Positions 43,569 through 53,159 of a stretch of 64,000 nt of DNA are shown here, one piece after another. The notes beneath the pieces were generated by a model, which saw only the letters and a list, made by a program, of their open reading frames with translations, searched no databases and was not told where the DNA came from. Source of the stretch: a bacterium (GTDB taxonomy: Bacteria > Planctomycetota > Planctomycetia > Isosphaerales > Isosphaeraceae). The first letter of the stretch is position 1, and every line of letters begins with the position of its first letter. The position numbers and the translations under genes are program-made. The stretch covers positions 1 to 64,000 of the forward strand of contig WGMM01000007.1 in the NCBI GenBank assembly GCA_016125085.1, given 5' to 3'.

Positions 43569-43970
43569 TCACTTGATCTTGACGGTAGCGCCAGCTTCTT
43601 CCAGATCTTTCTTGATCTTCTCGGCTTCTTCCTTGGGAATGCCGGCCTTGACGCTCTTCGGAGCGGCTTCGACCAGTCCCTTGGCATCAGCGAGGCCAAG
43701 GCCCGTGATGGCACGGACGACCTTGATGACTTCCAGCTTCTTGGCACCGAAGGAGTCGAGAATGACTTCGAATTCGGTTTGGGCTTCAGCGGCAGGGGCT
43801 GCTTCGGCGGCGACGGCGGGGCCGGCCACGACAGCGGCAGCAGCGGCCTTGATGCCGTGAACCGTCTCCAGGTAGTCACCCAGAGCCTTGGCTTCGAGAA
43901 CGGTCAGCTTGACGATCGAATCACCGAGCGATTTGATGTTGTCGGCGAAAGCGGTTTCGGCGGTTGCCAT
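43569..43970 (-). CDS. rplL: 50S ribosomal protein L7/L12
   Basis: A 133-aa stalk protein that recruits translational GTPases. The N-terminal dimerisation domain is joined by an Ala-rich hinge ([21 protein letters not shown]) to the C-terminal domain [35 protein letters not shown] and the end GATVKIK. The start MATAETAF was chosen; AAGGA lies 13 bases upstream. It follows rplJ, as usual, and is read before rpoB. Confidence 0.96.
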   Translation of the reverse strand: MATAETAFADNIKSLGDSIVKLTVLEAKALGDYLETVHGIKAAAAAVVAGPAVAAEAAPAAEAQTEFEVILDSFGAKKLEVIKVVRAITGLGLADAKGLVEAAPKSVKAGIPKEEAEKIKKDLEEAGATVKIK

Positions 43971-44092
43971 TGGAGGAACTGTTCCTTTCGAAGATTGAGC
44001 CATTCAGGCAGGATGTCTGCTTCGACCTGAATGACCCGCGAACGTGTACGTGAACGAAAATCCTGAGTAGTGACGGGGAAGCGGCAGGCCGC

Positions 44093-44617
44093 TCAGCTTT
44101 CGACGCCTGCACCTTCGGCGATCGTCTGAAGCTGCGACGCGATCTGGCTGGCAGGTGCGTTTGCCAGACTGACGACCCGCTGGGCCGGGGAAATGGCCAG
44201 ATTGACGACGCGAGCGATCAGCGCCTCGCGGGATGGAAGCTTGGTCAGGCTCTCGACGCTATCGGCCGAAACCACGGTGCCGTCGACGACGCCACCCTTG
44301 ATTTCCGGCTTCTTGAGCTTCTTGAGCTGCTGGCTGATTTCCTTGGCCAGTTCGGCAACGCCATCCCCGCCCCAAACAGCCACGCTCGGTCCGCTCAGAA
44401 ACTTGTCGAGCCCACCAAGACCCAAGTCACCCAGAACCTTGCCGGCCAGGTTGTTCTTGAGCGTGCGGACGCGAATCGACTTCTTGCGGAGATCGCGGCG
44501 AAACTGAAATTCGGACTGGGCATCGAGCCCCTTCATGTCGAGAATCAGGACGCTGCGAGCGTCGCCGAAATCCTCGCGGAGCTGTCCCATCATCAGTTCT
44601 TTGACGTATTTACTCAT
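44093..44617 (-). CDS. rplJ: 50S ribosomal protein L10
   Basis: A 174-aa protein anchoring L7/L12 dimers to 23S rRNA. Conserved parts are MSKYVKELMMGQLREDF, then LKNNLAGKVL and FLSGPSVAVWG. The C-terminal helix that binds L7/L12 is present. AGGAG lies 12 bases before the ATG. Only 39 bp separate it from rplA, so there is no room for the L10 leader seen in some bacteria. Confidence 0.95.
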   Translation of the reverse strand: MSKYVKELMMGQLREDFGDARSVLILDMKGLDAQSEFQFRRDLRKKSIRVRTLKNNLAGKVLGDLGLGGLDKFLSGPSVAVWGGDGVAELAKEISQQLKKLKKPEIKGGVVDGTVVSADSVESLTKLPSREALIARVVNLAISPAQRVVSLANAPASQIASQLQTIAEGAGVES

Positions 44618-44656
44618 GCCTGTGCTAAGCTCCTGTCTCCGAAACGGTCAAGCGGC

Positions 44657-45337
44657 TCAGGCCTGGACCCGGATCCCGGGACTCATGGTCGCCGAGATGG
44701 TCACGGACCGAACGAAAGCCCCCTTGGAGGCCGCCGGCTTCAAGCCACGGAGATATGTCAGGAACGCAAGGATGTTTTCGACGAGATTCTCATCGCTGAA
44801 GCTCAGCTTGCCGACCGGTGCGGCAACATTGCCGCCCTTGTCGTTTCGAAACTCGATCTTACCGGCCTTGAATTCACGCACGGCTGAGGAGATGTCTGTC
44901 GTCACGGTTCCGGATCGTGGCGAAGGCATGAGCCCCCGCGGACCGAGAACGCGACCGAGCGGACCGACCAGACCCATCATGTCCGGCGTCGCGAGCGCGA
45001 CGTCGAAGTTCATTACGCCATCTTTGATCTGCTTGGCGAGATCGTCGGCTCCGACGATGTCAGCCCCCGCGGCACGTGCCTTTTCGGCGTTCTCGCCCTG
45101 GGCGAAAACGGCGACTCGCACAGTCTTGCCGATCCCGTTGGGCAGAGCCACAGCGCCGCGAACGTTCTGATCGCTTTGCTTGGGATCGATACCGAGATTG
45201 GTCGAGACTTCCACGGTTTGATCGAACTTGGTCGAATTGAAGGTCTTCAGCTGGCGCACCGCTTCGGCCAGGGGAACAGGATCCCCCTGATTGACCCGCG
45301 ACAACAAAGAGTTGTAGCGTTTCGAGTGCTTGGGCAA
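44657..45337 (-). CDS. rplA: 50S ribosomal protein L1
   Basis: A 226-aa L1-stalk protein. Landmarks are HSKRYNSLLSRV, FDQTVEVSTNLGIDPKQSDQ, RGAVALPNGIGKTVRVAVF and the signature LGRVLGPRGLMPSPRSGTV. Translation appears to start at TTG: AAGGAG lies eight bases upstream and there is no in-frame ATG or GTG that keeps the conserved N-terminus. L1 commonly represses its own operon by binding mRNA. Confidence 0.95.
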   Translation of the reverse strand: MPKHSKRYNSLLSRVNQGDPVPLAEAVRQLKTFNSTKFDQTVEVSTNLGIDPKQSDQNVRGAVALPNGIGKTVRVAVFAQGENAEKARAAGADIVGADDLAKQIKDGVMNFDVALATPDMMGLVGPLGRVLGPRGLMPSPRSGTVTTDISSAVREFKAGKIEFRNDKGGNVAAPVGKLSFSDENLVENILAFLTYLRGLKPAASKGAFVRSVTISATMSPGIRVQA

Positions 45338-45448
45338 GTAACGCGCTCCTTTCCTATCCAGGAGAGCTCCCGCCTATCAGTCCACGACGAAGCACCGGGC
45401 GGTGACGAAAGCGTCGTCGTATTCGTACAGATCGAGTTGTCGAAGGCC

Positions 45449-45874
45449 TCAAGCCTTGACGTCGATACCCATGCTCCGGGCTGTACCGGCAATGATCCGG
45501 CAAGCATGATCTAGATCACGGGCATTGAGGTCGGCGAACTTGGTTTCGGCGATCTTGCGAACCTGATCCATCGTCACGGTTGCGACTTTGACCTTGTTCG
45601 GCACAGCCGAACCGGAAGCGATTCCCGCGCTCTGCTTGAGAAGAACGGCAGCGGGAGGGCTCTTGGTGATGAATTCGAAAGAACGGTCGGAATAGACCGT
45701 GATCTCGACAGGGATGATCGTCCCCTTCATCTCCTTGGTGCGGTCATTGAACTGCATCACGAACTGACCGATGTTCACGCCGTGCTGACCGAGTGCCGGG
45801 CCCACGGGTGGAGCCGGTGTGGCGGAACCGCCAGGACACTGCAACTTGACCTTCGCTGTGACGACCTTCGCCAT
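45449..45874 (-). CDS. rplK: 50S ribosomal protein L11
   Basis: A 141-aa protein of the GTPase-associated centre. [40 protein letters not shown] and the C-terminal rRNA-binding part [20 protein letters not shown] match the family. The ATG at 45874 is preceded by a purine-rich stretch; longer frames upstream are not conserved. Lies between nusG and rplA in the standard order. Confidence 0.96.
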   Translation of the reverse strand: MAKVVTAKVKLQCPGGSATPAPPVGPALGQHGVNIGQFVMQFNDRTKEMKGTIIPVEITVYSDRSFEFITKSPPAAVLLKQSAGIASGSAVPNKVKVATVTMDQVRKIAETKFADLNARDLDHACRIIAGTARSMGIDVKA

Positions 45875-45950
45875 GAGAGCCTCAAAAAGGGAACGGGAGT
45901 CTGACCGCCCTGACGGAAACGGGTACGGGACGCTTGAGCCCGACAGTTCG

Positions 45951-46535
45951 TCAGAGTTTTTCCACCTGCCAATACTCAAGGTCGACGGGTGTGGGTCGAT
46001 TGAAAATGATGAGCATCACTTTCACCGCACTGCGACCTTCGATGATTTCTTCCACGGTACCTTCGAAATTCTCGAAAGGACCGTCCTTGATCTTGACACG
46101 ATCGCCACGCTCGAGATCGATCCGCACCTTGGCGGTTTCTTCTTCCTTGACAGGTACGACCTGACCGAGCATCTGCTGAACTTCGGTTTCGCTCATACGA
46201 GACGGAGAACCGTGCGGACCGATGAAATCGCCGACCCCGGGCGTCTCCCGAACGAGAAACCAGGTTTTCTCGTTGAGTTCCATGTGAATCATCACATATC
46301 CGGGATAACTCTTGCGTTCGATCACCCGCTTACGGTTATTCCGAACTTCTGTGGACTTCTCGGTCGGAACGACGATCTGCTCGAAATAGCGATCAAGGCC
46401 TTCGATCTTTACGCGGCGTGCGATCGCGTCCCGAATCGTATCCTCACGGCCGCTCTGTACTTTCAGAACGAACCACTCATGATTTGGAGATTCGGATTCG
46501 TCCGTTGCGGACGGAAGGTCAGGTATCTTCAGCAT
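45951..46535 (-). CDS. nusG: Transcription termination/antitermination factor NusG
   Basis: A 194-aa protein with an NGN domain ([42 protein letters not shown]) and a C-terminal KOW domain ([20 protein letters not shown]). NusG binds RNA polymerase and couples transcription to termination or translation. The start [14 protein letters not shown] gives a short acidic leader before the NGN domain. Confidence 0.95.
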   Translation of the reverse strand: MLKIPDLPSATDESESPNHEWFVLKVQSGREDTIRDAIARRVKIEGLDRYFEQIVVPTEKSTEVRNNRKRVIERKSYPGYVMIHMELNEKTWFLVRETPGVGDFIGPHGSPSRMSETEVQQMLGQVVPVKEEETAKVRIDLERGDRVKIKDGPFENFEGTVEEIIEGRSAVKVMLIIFNRPTPVDLEYWQVEKL

Positions 46536-46587
46536 AGCTCTTCGAATCGTGATCGAATTGAGGTGATGAACCGAGGCTCGCGGCGTA

Positions 46588-47139
46588 TCAGATACGAATG
46601 ACCCCAATCCAGGTCAGGACCGTGGACCAGACCTGATCGACGACCCAGAGATAGGTCGTCATCAGTACGACCGTCACAAGAACGACGCTCGTCGCTCGCT
46701 TGAGATCGCTCCACGTGGTCCAGGAAACCTTGTTCATTTCCGCTTCGGTCGCGATCAGGAACTCTGCGAAATCTTCCTGATTCACGAGACGAAACACGAA
46801 CCAGCCGGCAACGGCGGCGAGAAGGAAAGGAATTCCGAGTCGCGAATAGGGTTGACTGACCCACGAAGGAACGGTGACGACGGCAAGCGTCTCGGAAAGA
46901 CGCCAGAGGCCAGCGAGGAAGATGAGGCCCAGACCGGCAGCAGTCGCCGTCCGGGCAATGAAGCCCTGATTCGGCTTGTACCGGTCGGCGGCAAGGAAGT
47001 TGGCGAAAAACCGGGATGCCGTCTTCCTGACGGTACTCGTGGAGGCCGACTTCTGGGGGCTCGAGGACGAGGATTTCGCAACCGAATCACCGGCTCGCGA
47101 ACCACGATCCGAGACCTGCTTCTTGTCGACCTTCGCCAT
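46588..47139 (-). CDS. secE: Preprotein translocase subunit SecE (extended form)
   Basis: A 183-aa inner-membrane protein. The C-terminal part FLIATEAEMNKVSWTTWSDL followed by a membrane segment is the conserved SecE core. Two more membrane segments (about residues 62-82 and 96-116) and a Ser-rich cytosolic N-terminus precede it, giving a three-segment form like that of E. coli but with a longer N-terminal extension. GAGGTGG precedes the start. Located between tRNA-Trp and nusG, the canonical place. Confidence 0.93.
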   Translation of the reverse strand: MAKVDKKQVSDRGSRAGDSVAKSSSSSPQKSASTSTVRKTASRFFANFLAADRYKPNQGFIARTATAAGLGLIFLAGLWRLSETLAVVTVPSWVSQPYSRLGIPFLLAAVAGWFVFRLVNQEDFAEFLIATEAEMNKVSWTTWSDLKRATSVVLVTVVLMTTYLWVVDQVWSTVLTWIGVIRI

Positions 47140-47191
47140 AAACCACCTCGACAGCCCGCTTGGGACGTACAGTTCGAATGACAATCACAAA

Positions 47192-47264
47192 CACGAGCGG
47201 AGGGAATCGAACCCCCAACCGCCGGTTTTGGAAACCGGTGCTCTGCCAATTGAGCTACGCTCGT
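47192..47264 (-). tRNA. tRNA-Trp (CCA)
   Basis: A 73-nt cloverleaf: acceptor ACGAGCG/CGCTCGT fully paired, D-arm GCTC...GAGC, anticodon loop TTCCAAA with CCA, T-loop TTCGATT, discriminator G. The CCA end is not encoded. Confidence 0.95.
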
Positions 47265-47302
47265 TTGATCGGTGATCCGGGAATGCCACCGGATCGATCA
47301 GT

Positions 47303-47455
47303 TTACTTCTTCCGGGACTCTTTGTGCAAGGTGTGTTTGCGAAGTCGCGGACAATATTTTTTCAGCTCGAGCCGACCGGCACCACGTGTCTCTTTTTGCA
47401 CACGGTAGTTGCGATCGCCAGTCTCAGTGCATTCCAGCCAGACGTACTCTCTCAT
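47303..47455 (-). CDS. rpmG: 50S ribosomal protein L33
   Basis: A 50-aa protein reading [20 protein letters not shown], then [36 protein letters not shown] and [18 protein letters not shown] are diagnostic of bL33. Only two of the usual four zinc cysteines remain (ECTETG and KYC), a zinc-independent (C-minus) pattern. It lies between tuf and tRNA-Trp, the classic place for rpmG. A GAGCGG element is the only candidate ribosome-binding site. Confidence 0.93.
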   Translation of the reverse strand: MREYVWLECTETGDRNYRVQKETRGAGRLELKKYCPRLRKHTLHKESRKK

Positions 47456-47486
47456 CGCAATGCATTCCGCTCGTATCTATTGAAGG

Positions 47487-47522
47487 ATTTCGCGGGAGTC
47501 ATTTACATGACTCCCGCGAAAT
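47487..47522 (-). terminator. Hairpin between tuf and rpmG
   Basis: A perfect 15-bp stem (47487-47501 with 47508-47522) with a 6-nt loop starts 19 nt after the tuf stop. It is followed by CCTTCAAT, so it lacks a strong U-tract; it may be a partial terminator or mRNA-stabilising structure separating highly expressed tuf from downstream genes. Confidence 0.65.
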
Positions 47523-47541
47523 TTCTGATTCACTGGTTACG

Positions 47542-48765
47542 TCAGGCAAGAATCTTCGTGACGACGCCAGCACCGACGGTCCGGCCACCTTCACGAATCG
47601 CGAAGCGGAGGTTCTCTTCCATCGCGATCGGGGTGATCAGCTCGACGACCATCTTGATGTTGTCGCCAGGCATGCACATCTGGGCTTCGCCGCCGTCGTC
47701 AGGGTTGTGCAGGCTCAGAACCGATCCGGTCACGTCTGTGGTCCGGAAGTAGAACTGAGGACGATAATTCTTGAAGAACGGCGTATGGCGACCGCCTTCT
47801 TCCTTGCTGAGGACGTAGACTTCGGCCTCGAACTTGGTATGAGGCGTGATCGAGCCGGGCTTGCAGATGACCTGACCACGTTCGAGATCGGTCTTTTCCA
47901 CGCCCCGCAGGAGGATACCCACGTTATCGCCGGCTTCGCCGAGATCGAGGGTCTTCTGGAACATTTCGACACCCGTGACGGTCGTCGTCTTGTTCCGGTC
48001 GAAACCGATGATTTCGACCGTGTCGCCGACCTTCACGATACCGCGGTCGATCTTACCGGTGCCCACCGTACCACGACCCTTGATCGAGAAGACGTCTTCG
48101 ACCGGCATCAGGAACGGCTTGTCCTTATCGCGGACAGGCTCAGGGATGTAGTCGTCCATCGTCTTGACCAGATCCAGAATGCACTTGGCCTTTTCCGGAT
48201 CCGAAGGATTGTCGTAAGCAGGACGGGCGCAGCCACGGGTGATCGGGATGTCGTCGCCCGGGAACTTGTACTTGCTCAGCAGCTCGCGCAGTTCCATCTC
48301 GACCAGGTCGAGAAGCTCCGGATCGTCGACGAGGTCGATCTTGTTGAGGAACACCACCAGGGCCGGCACGCCGACCTGACGGGCCAGCAGGATGTGCTCG
48401 CGAGTCTGAGGCATCGGTCCGTCAGCGGCTGACACCACCAGGATCGCGCCGTCCATCTGGGCGGCACCGGTGATCATGTTTTTGATGTAGTCGGCGTGGC
48501 CCGGACAGTCGATGTGGGCGTAGTGCCGTTTTTCCGACTCGTATTCGACGTGCGACACGGCGATGGTGACCGTCTTCGTGGAGTCACGAACGGTACCGCC
48601 CTTGGCGATGTCGGCGTAATCTTTCTTCTTTGTCGCACCCGCCCATGGTTGTACGGCGAGAACCGACAACAAGGCGGCGGTCAATGTGGTCTTCCCGTGG
48701 TCAATGTGACCGATGGTTCCCACGTTGACGTGCGGCTTCGTCTTGACGTAAGTTTCCTTACCCAT
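47542..48765 (-). CDS. tuf: Elongation factor Tu with atypical switch I
   Basis: A 407-aa translational GTPase delivering aminoacyl-tRNA. The P-loop [29 protein letters not shown] and C-terminal [15 protein letters not shown] are conserved. Residues 45-70 are not: instead of the APEEKARGITIN effector loop the protein has [20 protein letters not shown], retaining only the Thr of (V/I)TI. The guanine-binding loop is NKID, and the usual GSAL is GCARP. Related planctomycetes may share this form. GGGAG precedes the start; a promoter lies before the upstream tRNAs. Confidence 0.93.
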   Translation of the reverse strand: MGKETYVKTKPHVNVGTIGHIDHGKTTLTAALLSVLAVQPWAGATKKKDYADIAKGGTVRDSTKTVTIAVSHVEYESEKRHYAHIDCPGHADYIKNMITGAAQMDGAILVVSAADGPMPQTREHILLARQVGVPALVVFLNKIDLVDDPELLDLVEMELRELLSKYKFPGDDIPITRGCARPAYDNPSDPEKAKCILDLVKTMDDYIPEPVRDKDKPFLMPVEDVFSIKGRGTVGTGKIDRGIVKVGDTVEIIGFDRNKTTTVTGVEMFQKTLDLGEAGDNVGILLRGVEKTDLERGQVICKPGSITPHTKFEAEVYVLSKEEGGRHTPFFKNYRPQFYFRTTDVTGSVLSLHNPDDGGEAQMCMPGDNIKMVVELITPIAMEENLRFAIREGGRTVGAGVVTKILA

Positions 48766-48911
48766 TACCAGCTCCCGTCACTTGAATTCCGCTTGCGAAC
48801 GAAACATGCCACCAGGTTCGGGGCGGATGTCCGTCTCGCGATCATCTCACGGGCGAGACATGACCGTCATGCCCCGCACCCCGTACCTCGGTTGACAGAT
48901 GTAACCAAGAA

Positions 48912-48984
<73 letters not shown>

Positions 48985-49067
48985 CAATTGCTTCACGTGT
49001 GTTTTCCGACGGACGATTATGAAGGCTGTATTCTCCTGTTTCTCGTTCGTCTCGAACACATCGTTGA

Positions 49068-49138
49068 AGCGGGTGATGGGAATCGAACCCACGTGTCCTG
49101 CTTGGAAGGCAGGTGCTCTACCATTGAGCTACACCCGC
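49068..49138 (-). tRNA. tRNA-Gly (TCC)
   Basis: A 71-nt cloverleaf: acceptor GCGGGTG/CACCCGC, anticodon loop CTTCCAA with TCC, T-arm GTGGG-TTCGATT-CCCAT. Third gene in the tRNA-tuf transcription unit. Confidence 0.95.
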
Positions 49139-49174
49139 CATTCGACTCGATAGCCCCTTCGGCTACTGAGCCAA

Positions 49175-49256
49175 TGGGTGGAGCAGGATTCGAACCTGCG
49201 AAGGCAGTGCCACCAGATTTACAGTCTGGCCCCTTTAGCCACTTGGGTATCCACCC
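49175..49256 (-). tRNA. tRNA-Tyr (GTA)
   Basis: An 82-nt class II tRNA with a long variable arm: acceptor GGGTGGA/TCCACCC, anticodon loop CTGTAAA with GTA, discriminator A. Confidence 0.95.
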
Positions 49257-49285
49257 GTCTCGATCGTCTCGCATACCTCACGAAG

Positions 49286-49358
49286 AGCTGGCGGTGAGAC
49301 TCGAACTCACGACCTACGGTTTACAAAACCGTTGCTCTACCAACTGAGCTACGCCAGC
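49286..49358 (-). tRNA. tRNA-Thr (TGT)
   Basis: A 73-nt cloverleaf: acceptor GCTGGCG/CGCCAGC, anticodon loop TTTGTAA with TGT. First gene of the tRNA-tuf unit, about 15 nt after the predicted start of transcription. Confidence 0.95.
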
Positions 49359-49380
49359 TTCGAACGGCTTAGGACTCAAG

Positions 49381-49409
49381 ATCGTATCCGATAGCATCGG
49401 CTGTTGCAA
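49381..49409 (-). promoter_or_regulatory. Promoter of the tRNA-tuf operon
   Basis: On the minus strand TTGCAA (49404-49409), 17-bp spacer and TACGAT (49381-49386), directly upstream of tRNA-Thr(TGT). It sits 12 bp beyond the sigma-factor terminator. Confidence 0.7.
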
Positions 49410-49421
49410 CCTTCTTCTCCC

Positions 49422-49451
49422 AAAAAATTCCGCCTTCCGTGTGGAAGGCGG
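49422..49451 (-). terminator. Intrinsic terminator of the sigma-factor gene
   Basis: A 9-bp perfect stem CCGCCTTCC/GGAAGGCGG (49430-49438 with 49443-49451), 4-nt loop, followed on the minus strand by AATTTTTT. Confidence 0.9.
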
Positions 49452-49488
49452 TGAGTCCCGGGTCAGTGGTATTCACTTCAAGATCCGA

Positions 49489-51201
49489 TCAGCTCGGAAG
49501 TTCGATCTTTTCGAGAGCCGCGATCCGGCGAATTTTTTCCTGGGCACGGGCTTCGATCTGTCGGACCCGCTCCTTGGTGATGCCGAGTTGCCTGCCGAGG
49601 TTTTCCAGAGTGCACTCTTCGTTGCCGCCGAGGCCGAACCGGCTTTCGATGATCAGCCGTTCGCGGGGATCGAGCTGGCCCAGCAGCCCCTGAACCGTTT
49701 GCCGCAGGTTCTTGTGGGCCGTTTCCAGCTCCTGTTCGTCGGTCCGGTTATCGGCGGCGGCTTCGAACATTTCCTCGTGGCCGGTGACGAACCGGTCGCG
49801 GTGGCTGTTCTCTTCGGGGATCGACCGGGCGAAGTTCTTCACGATCGCCCAGGAGGCGTAGGTGCTGAACTTGTTCCCGCGGGAATAGTCGAACTTTTCC
49901 ACGGCCCGCATGAGCGACATATTGCCGTCGGAGATCAGTTCGAAGAAGTTCACCGATCCCAGAACGTGACGTTTGGCGATCGACACGACGAGACGCAGGT
50001 TGGCACGGATGATCTGGTTCTTGACCACCAGGGCTTCTTCCTGGAGCCGTTCGATCGTGTCGAGGTCGCTGGACCGGGCCCGGCCGGGATCGGCGGCGAC
50101 CTTCGCACGCAGCTGGCCTGCCTGCCACTTGAGGAAGTTCATCTTCCGGAAAAGGTGCTGTTCCTGGGCCTTGGTCAGGAGCGGCACTTCGTAGAGGCTC
50201 GCCAGGTAGGGCGGCAGGTCTTTGGGAGCGCGGGCTCGCTTGGTCTGCGATTCGGCTTCCGGCATCTCGGCCGTGAACTCGGCTGCGACGCCGGGCTTTG
50301 CGAATTCCGGGTTATCGATGAAGTCGATCGGTGTCTTGAGCAAGTCGACGGCCCTCATTTCCACGAGTACGCGATGGATGCTCTGCCGGCTCCTGCGGAA
50401 CTGGCGTGCCAGGGCGGCCACATTCACGCCACGGGCGTGCAGGGCCTGAATCTGCGTTTTGGCGGCTTCCGACATCGGGCCCGTCAGGTCGGGGAACAGG
50501 GCACGCTCCGGATGATCGCGGTCGTGATCCTTGATCAGGGTCCGGACGGTTTCGGTGGATCGGGACATGGTCATGGCGATTCTCCGCGCGATCTGCATCA
50601 TGTTCTGTTCGGGGTCGTGATCCAGGGCCTCACGCACTTGCTCGAAGATCTTTTCCCGTTCCTGGTCGTCGAGGTTGCGGAACTGGCTGCCGCGTCGAAT
50701 CAATTCGGCATTTCGCGACTCGAAATTCGCGACGCTCGAATTCAGAAAACCCAGACGGCTGCGGCCATCGATCGAAAACCTGCGGGCGACCAGGCCTCGC
50801 GAACGCCAGCGATTGATCGTCCGGACGGAGACGCCGAAGCGTTCGGCAAGCTCTTCGACGGACCAGATTTTCTGGTCCGTTCCGCTCGCCTCCATGGGCG
50901 TACGCTCCGCAAGTTCTTCGACGAACTGCGCAAGATCCTGAATCCAGAGGCTGCCCTTCATCGACAGTCCGCTGGCGTCGTGCGGCCTGACGCCCGTGAT
51001 GCGAAAATGGACGAAATCGAAGGGATAGGTCGACTCGCCGTCCAGCTCGCCCATCAGGGCCTCTGCACGGTCGATCTGAACGAGGCGCTTATCCTTAGGC
51101 GTGTACCGAACCATCTGGTCACGCAGAAGCTTCAGCGGCTCGGCCATATCGCGGGCCTCGCTTTTCACCTGATCCGCAGGACTTGCCGTAGAACGCACCA
51201 T
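49489..51201 (-). CDS. Sigma-70-type factor with extra N-terminal HTH domains
   Basis: A 570-aa sigma factor. Residues 112-157 form a MerR/helix-turn-helix-like domain (WSVEELAERFGVSVRTINRW) and residues 255-300 another HTH (VAALARQFRRSRQSIHRVL). Region 2 is clear (NLRLVVSIAKRHVL, LISDGNMSLMRAVEKFDYSRG, FSTYASWAI), and region 4 is clear (TLENLGRQLGITKERVRQIE). The stretch after STYASW diverges from the usual WWIRQAI, and region 3 seems absent. It is thus neither a standard RpoD nor a short ECF sigma factor. GGGAG precedes the start. No anti-sigma gene is adjacent. Confidence 0.85.
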   Translation of the reverse strand: MVRSTASPADQVKSEARDMAEPLKLLRDQMVRYTPKDKRLVQIDRAEALMGELDGESTYPFDFVHFRITGVRPHDASGLSMKGSLWIQDLAQFVEELAERTPMEASGTDQKIWSVEELAERFGVSVRTINRWRSRGLVARRFSIDGRSRLGFLNSSVANFESRNAELIRRGSQFRNLDDQEREKIFEQVREALDHDPEQNMMQIARRIAMTMSRSTETVRTLIKDHDRDHPERALFPDLTGPMSEAAKTQIQALHARGVNVAALARQFRRSRQSIHRVLVEMRAVDLLKTPIDFIDNPEFAKPGVAAEFTAEMPEAESQTKRARAPKDLPPYLASLYEVPLLTKAQEQHLFRKMNFLKWQAGQLRAKVAADPGRARSSDLDTIERLQEEALVVKNQIIRANLRLVVSIAKRHVLGSVNFFELISDGNMSLMRAVEKFDYSRGNKFSTYASWAIVKNFARSIPEENSHRDRFVTGHEEMFEAAADNRTDEQELETAHKNLRQTVQGLLGQLDPRERLIIESRFGLGGNEECTLENLGRQLGITKERVRQIEARAQEKIRRIAALEKIELPS

Positions 51202-51600
51202 GAACCCGCTCCCTTCCCCAGCCGAATGACCGAACCGGAACTGCATCCTGACGACGCCGAATTCCGCCTTCGCTTGCTTCGCACCGCTAGATACGCTCAC
51301 GACCGACGATTCGTTCCCAGGCGGCGACCATTCTCACATCGCAATTCGAAAGGTGACCGCGACAGGATTCCGGGAAATACCCAAAAGCTGCCGTACCGAT
51401 CATTCATTCGTGCGATATCGATCCGCCATTCGATCACTTCCGGAATTCCTTTCATTTTCGGACTTGCCATTTCTCACTCACTAGATATACGTAGCGAACG
51501 GGCTTTTGGGTCACAGGAAGTGTCCGGAATCATCACGGGTTTTCCCGGAGGATCGTCGCGGTACGACGACAATCCTTGTACGAGCAAGGAGTTATGAGTC
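51202..51600 (+). promoter_or_regulatory. Divergent intergenic region
   Basis: About 400 bp between the sigma-factor gene (leftward) and the next rightward gene. A possible rightward promoter is TTGCCA (51464-51469), 16-bp spacer, TATACG (51486-51491). No leftward promoter or repeat was recognised. Confidence 0.35.
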
Positions 51601-53019
51601 ATGAGGCTCAAAAGGTGTCATTTCCGGACGATTCGATTTTTCTTCCTGCTCGCTCTGAACCCGATCTGGGACATTGCCGCCAGGGCTGACGAAAAAGCAA
51701 CGCTGCGCGAGCGTGTCGACCCGAATCGCATCGTTGCATCCACGCATGCCATGAGTGCGGAAGGGACATTTTTTCTCGATCCGCCCGCGGATTCGGCGAA
51801 ATCGGGCAAGGCCGATTCGATCAAGCCGGAATCGCTGAAAGTGATCGCCAGAACGAAACTGATGGTTCAGGATCGCTGGCGCGTGGGCGAAACCGCTGGC
51901 GGCTCCACAACGAACGGCCTGGTGAGTTTGCGGGTGGTGTCGGCTGCGGAGAGTGAAATCGGAGGCGAGCTGAGGCCTTCGAAAACATCGCTTCGAGCCC
52001 AGCGCAAGCGAATGGTCGTAGACATCGAGAATGAAGCCTTCCGAACTGTTTGCGTCGATGGACCACTCACCCGATCCGAGCTGGAAGCACTTACGACGCC
52101 AGGAGATGCGGCGAGTCTTTGGACACTGTTGCCGAAGACTGGCGTGGAGCAGGGGGAGACCTATCGGCTGGACCGGATCGCGGCGAAATCGTTGACGCTT
52201 TATGACGCGATCGCCGTCAACGGGCTTGAGGGAAAAATTCAGGAATTGACCGAAAAGTCCGTCAAGATCGCAATTTCGGGCGAGGTGCGGGGCGCGGTAC
52301 TGGGCGCTGAGGGTGTCATGAAGCTGCGGGGCGAACTGACGTTCGACCGGGAGTCCGGCCTGGTGACCTTTCTGAAGGTCGACCGCGAAGAATCCCGTCG
52401 ACCCGGTTCGGTCGAAGCTGGTCTGGAAATCACGAGCCGGCTCGAAGTCCGGCGTCAGCTCGCCGCGGAACCGGTCGCCGAGCTGACAGGCGATCTGGCG
52501 GCCTGGCCGGGTACGGTCACGCCTCAGGCGGCGGTGCTGGAATGGTTCGATCCGACCGGGACGATTCGGCTGGAACATGACCGGGACTGGCATGTGACCT
52601 GGTCCGATACCGAAGAATCGGTGCTCAAGCGGGTCGATCGTGGTGGTGCCGTGATCGCCCAGTGCAACGTGAAAAAGGCCCCGATGGTGGCCCCGGGGCA
52701 GCATCAGGATCCCGAACAATTCGAGCAGGACGTGCAGGAAGCCCTGGGCAAGCAATTCCGCAAAGTCTTCGGGAAAGGCGAGTTGCAACGCCCTGAGGGG
52801 CAGGGCTATGGATTCAAGCTGGCGATCGAGGGGATCATCCAGGAATTGCCGGTCGTCTGGTATTATTATCTGATGGCTTCGCCTCAGGGCGATCAGTTCG
52901 TGGCCACGGTTACCACGACTCTGGCGGAGACGCTCGGCAGCGGCAAGCCCGGTTTATTGCTGGCGGAATCTCTTCGCTGGTCGGATCGAGCCGCAAAAAA
53001 AGAAGACCCGAAGCGTTGA
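51601..53019 (+). CDS. Secreted protein of unknown function
   Basis: A 472-aa protein with a signal peptide (about 1-28, ending ARA-DEK). AAGGAG is nine bases before the ATG. Residues 50-290 are probably beta-rich (LKVIARTKLMVQDRW, SVKIAISGEVRGAVLG), and residues 310-470 form a second domain (LEWFDPTGTIRLEHDRDWHV, VVWYYYLMASPQG). The C-terminal domain resembles in outline that of the next protein, where SSNRIKINHP replaces the TIRLEHDRDW strand, so the two may be distant paralogues. I do not recognise a characterised family. Confidence 0.7.
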   Translation: MRLKRCHFRTIRFFFLLALNPIWDIAARADEKATLRERVDPNRIVASTHAMSAEGTFFLDPPADSAKSGKADSIKPESLKVIARTKLMVQDRWRVGETAGGSTTNGLVSLRVVSAAESEIGGELRPSKTSLRAQRKRMVVDIENEAFRTVCVDGPLTRSELEALTTPGDAASLWTLLPKTGVEQGETYRLDRIAAKSLTLYDAIAVNGLEGKIQELTEKSVKIAISGEVRGAVLGAEGVMKLRGELTFDRESGLVTFLKVDREESRRPGSVEAGLEITSRLEVRRQLAAEPVAELTGDLAAWPGTVTPQAAVLEWFDPTGTIRLEHDRDWHVTWSDTEESVLKRVDRGGAVIAQCNVKKAPMVAPGQHQDPEQFEQDVQEALGKQFRKVFGKGELQRPEGQGYGFKLAIEGIIQELPVVWYYYLMASPQGDQFVATVTTTLAETLGSGKPGLLLAESLRWSDRAAKKEDPKR

Positions 53020-53159
53020 GATTCGCATGGGCAGTGGAGTCCATCGCGAAAACTTGTTAGCGTGGGATGTGCGAATTTCGGCTTTGGAGTGTCTGCTTCG
53101 AGAGATCGGCGGATGACCGGGCCACGATCGGAACCCGATGAGTCAAGAGGGTCTGCGCC

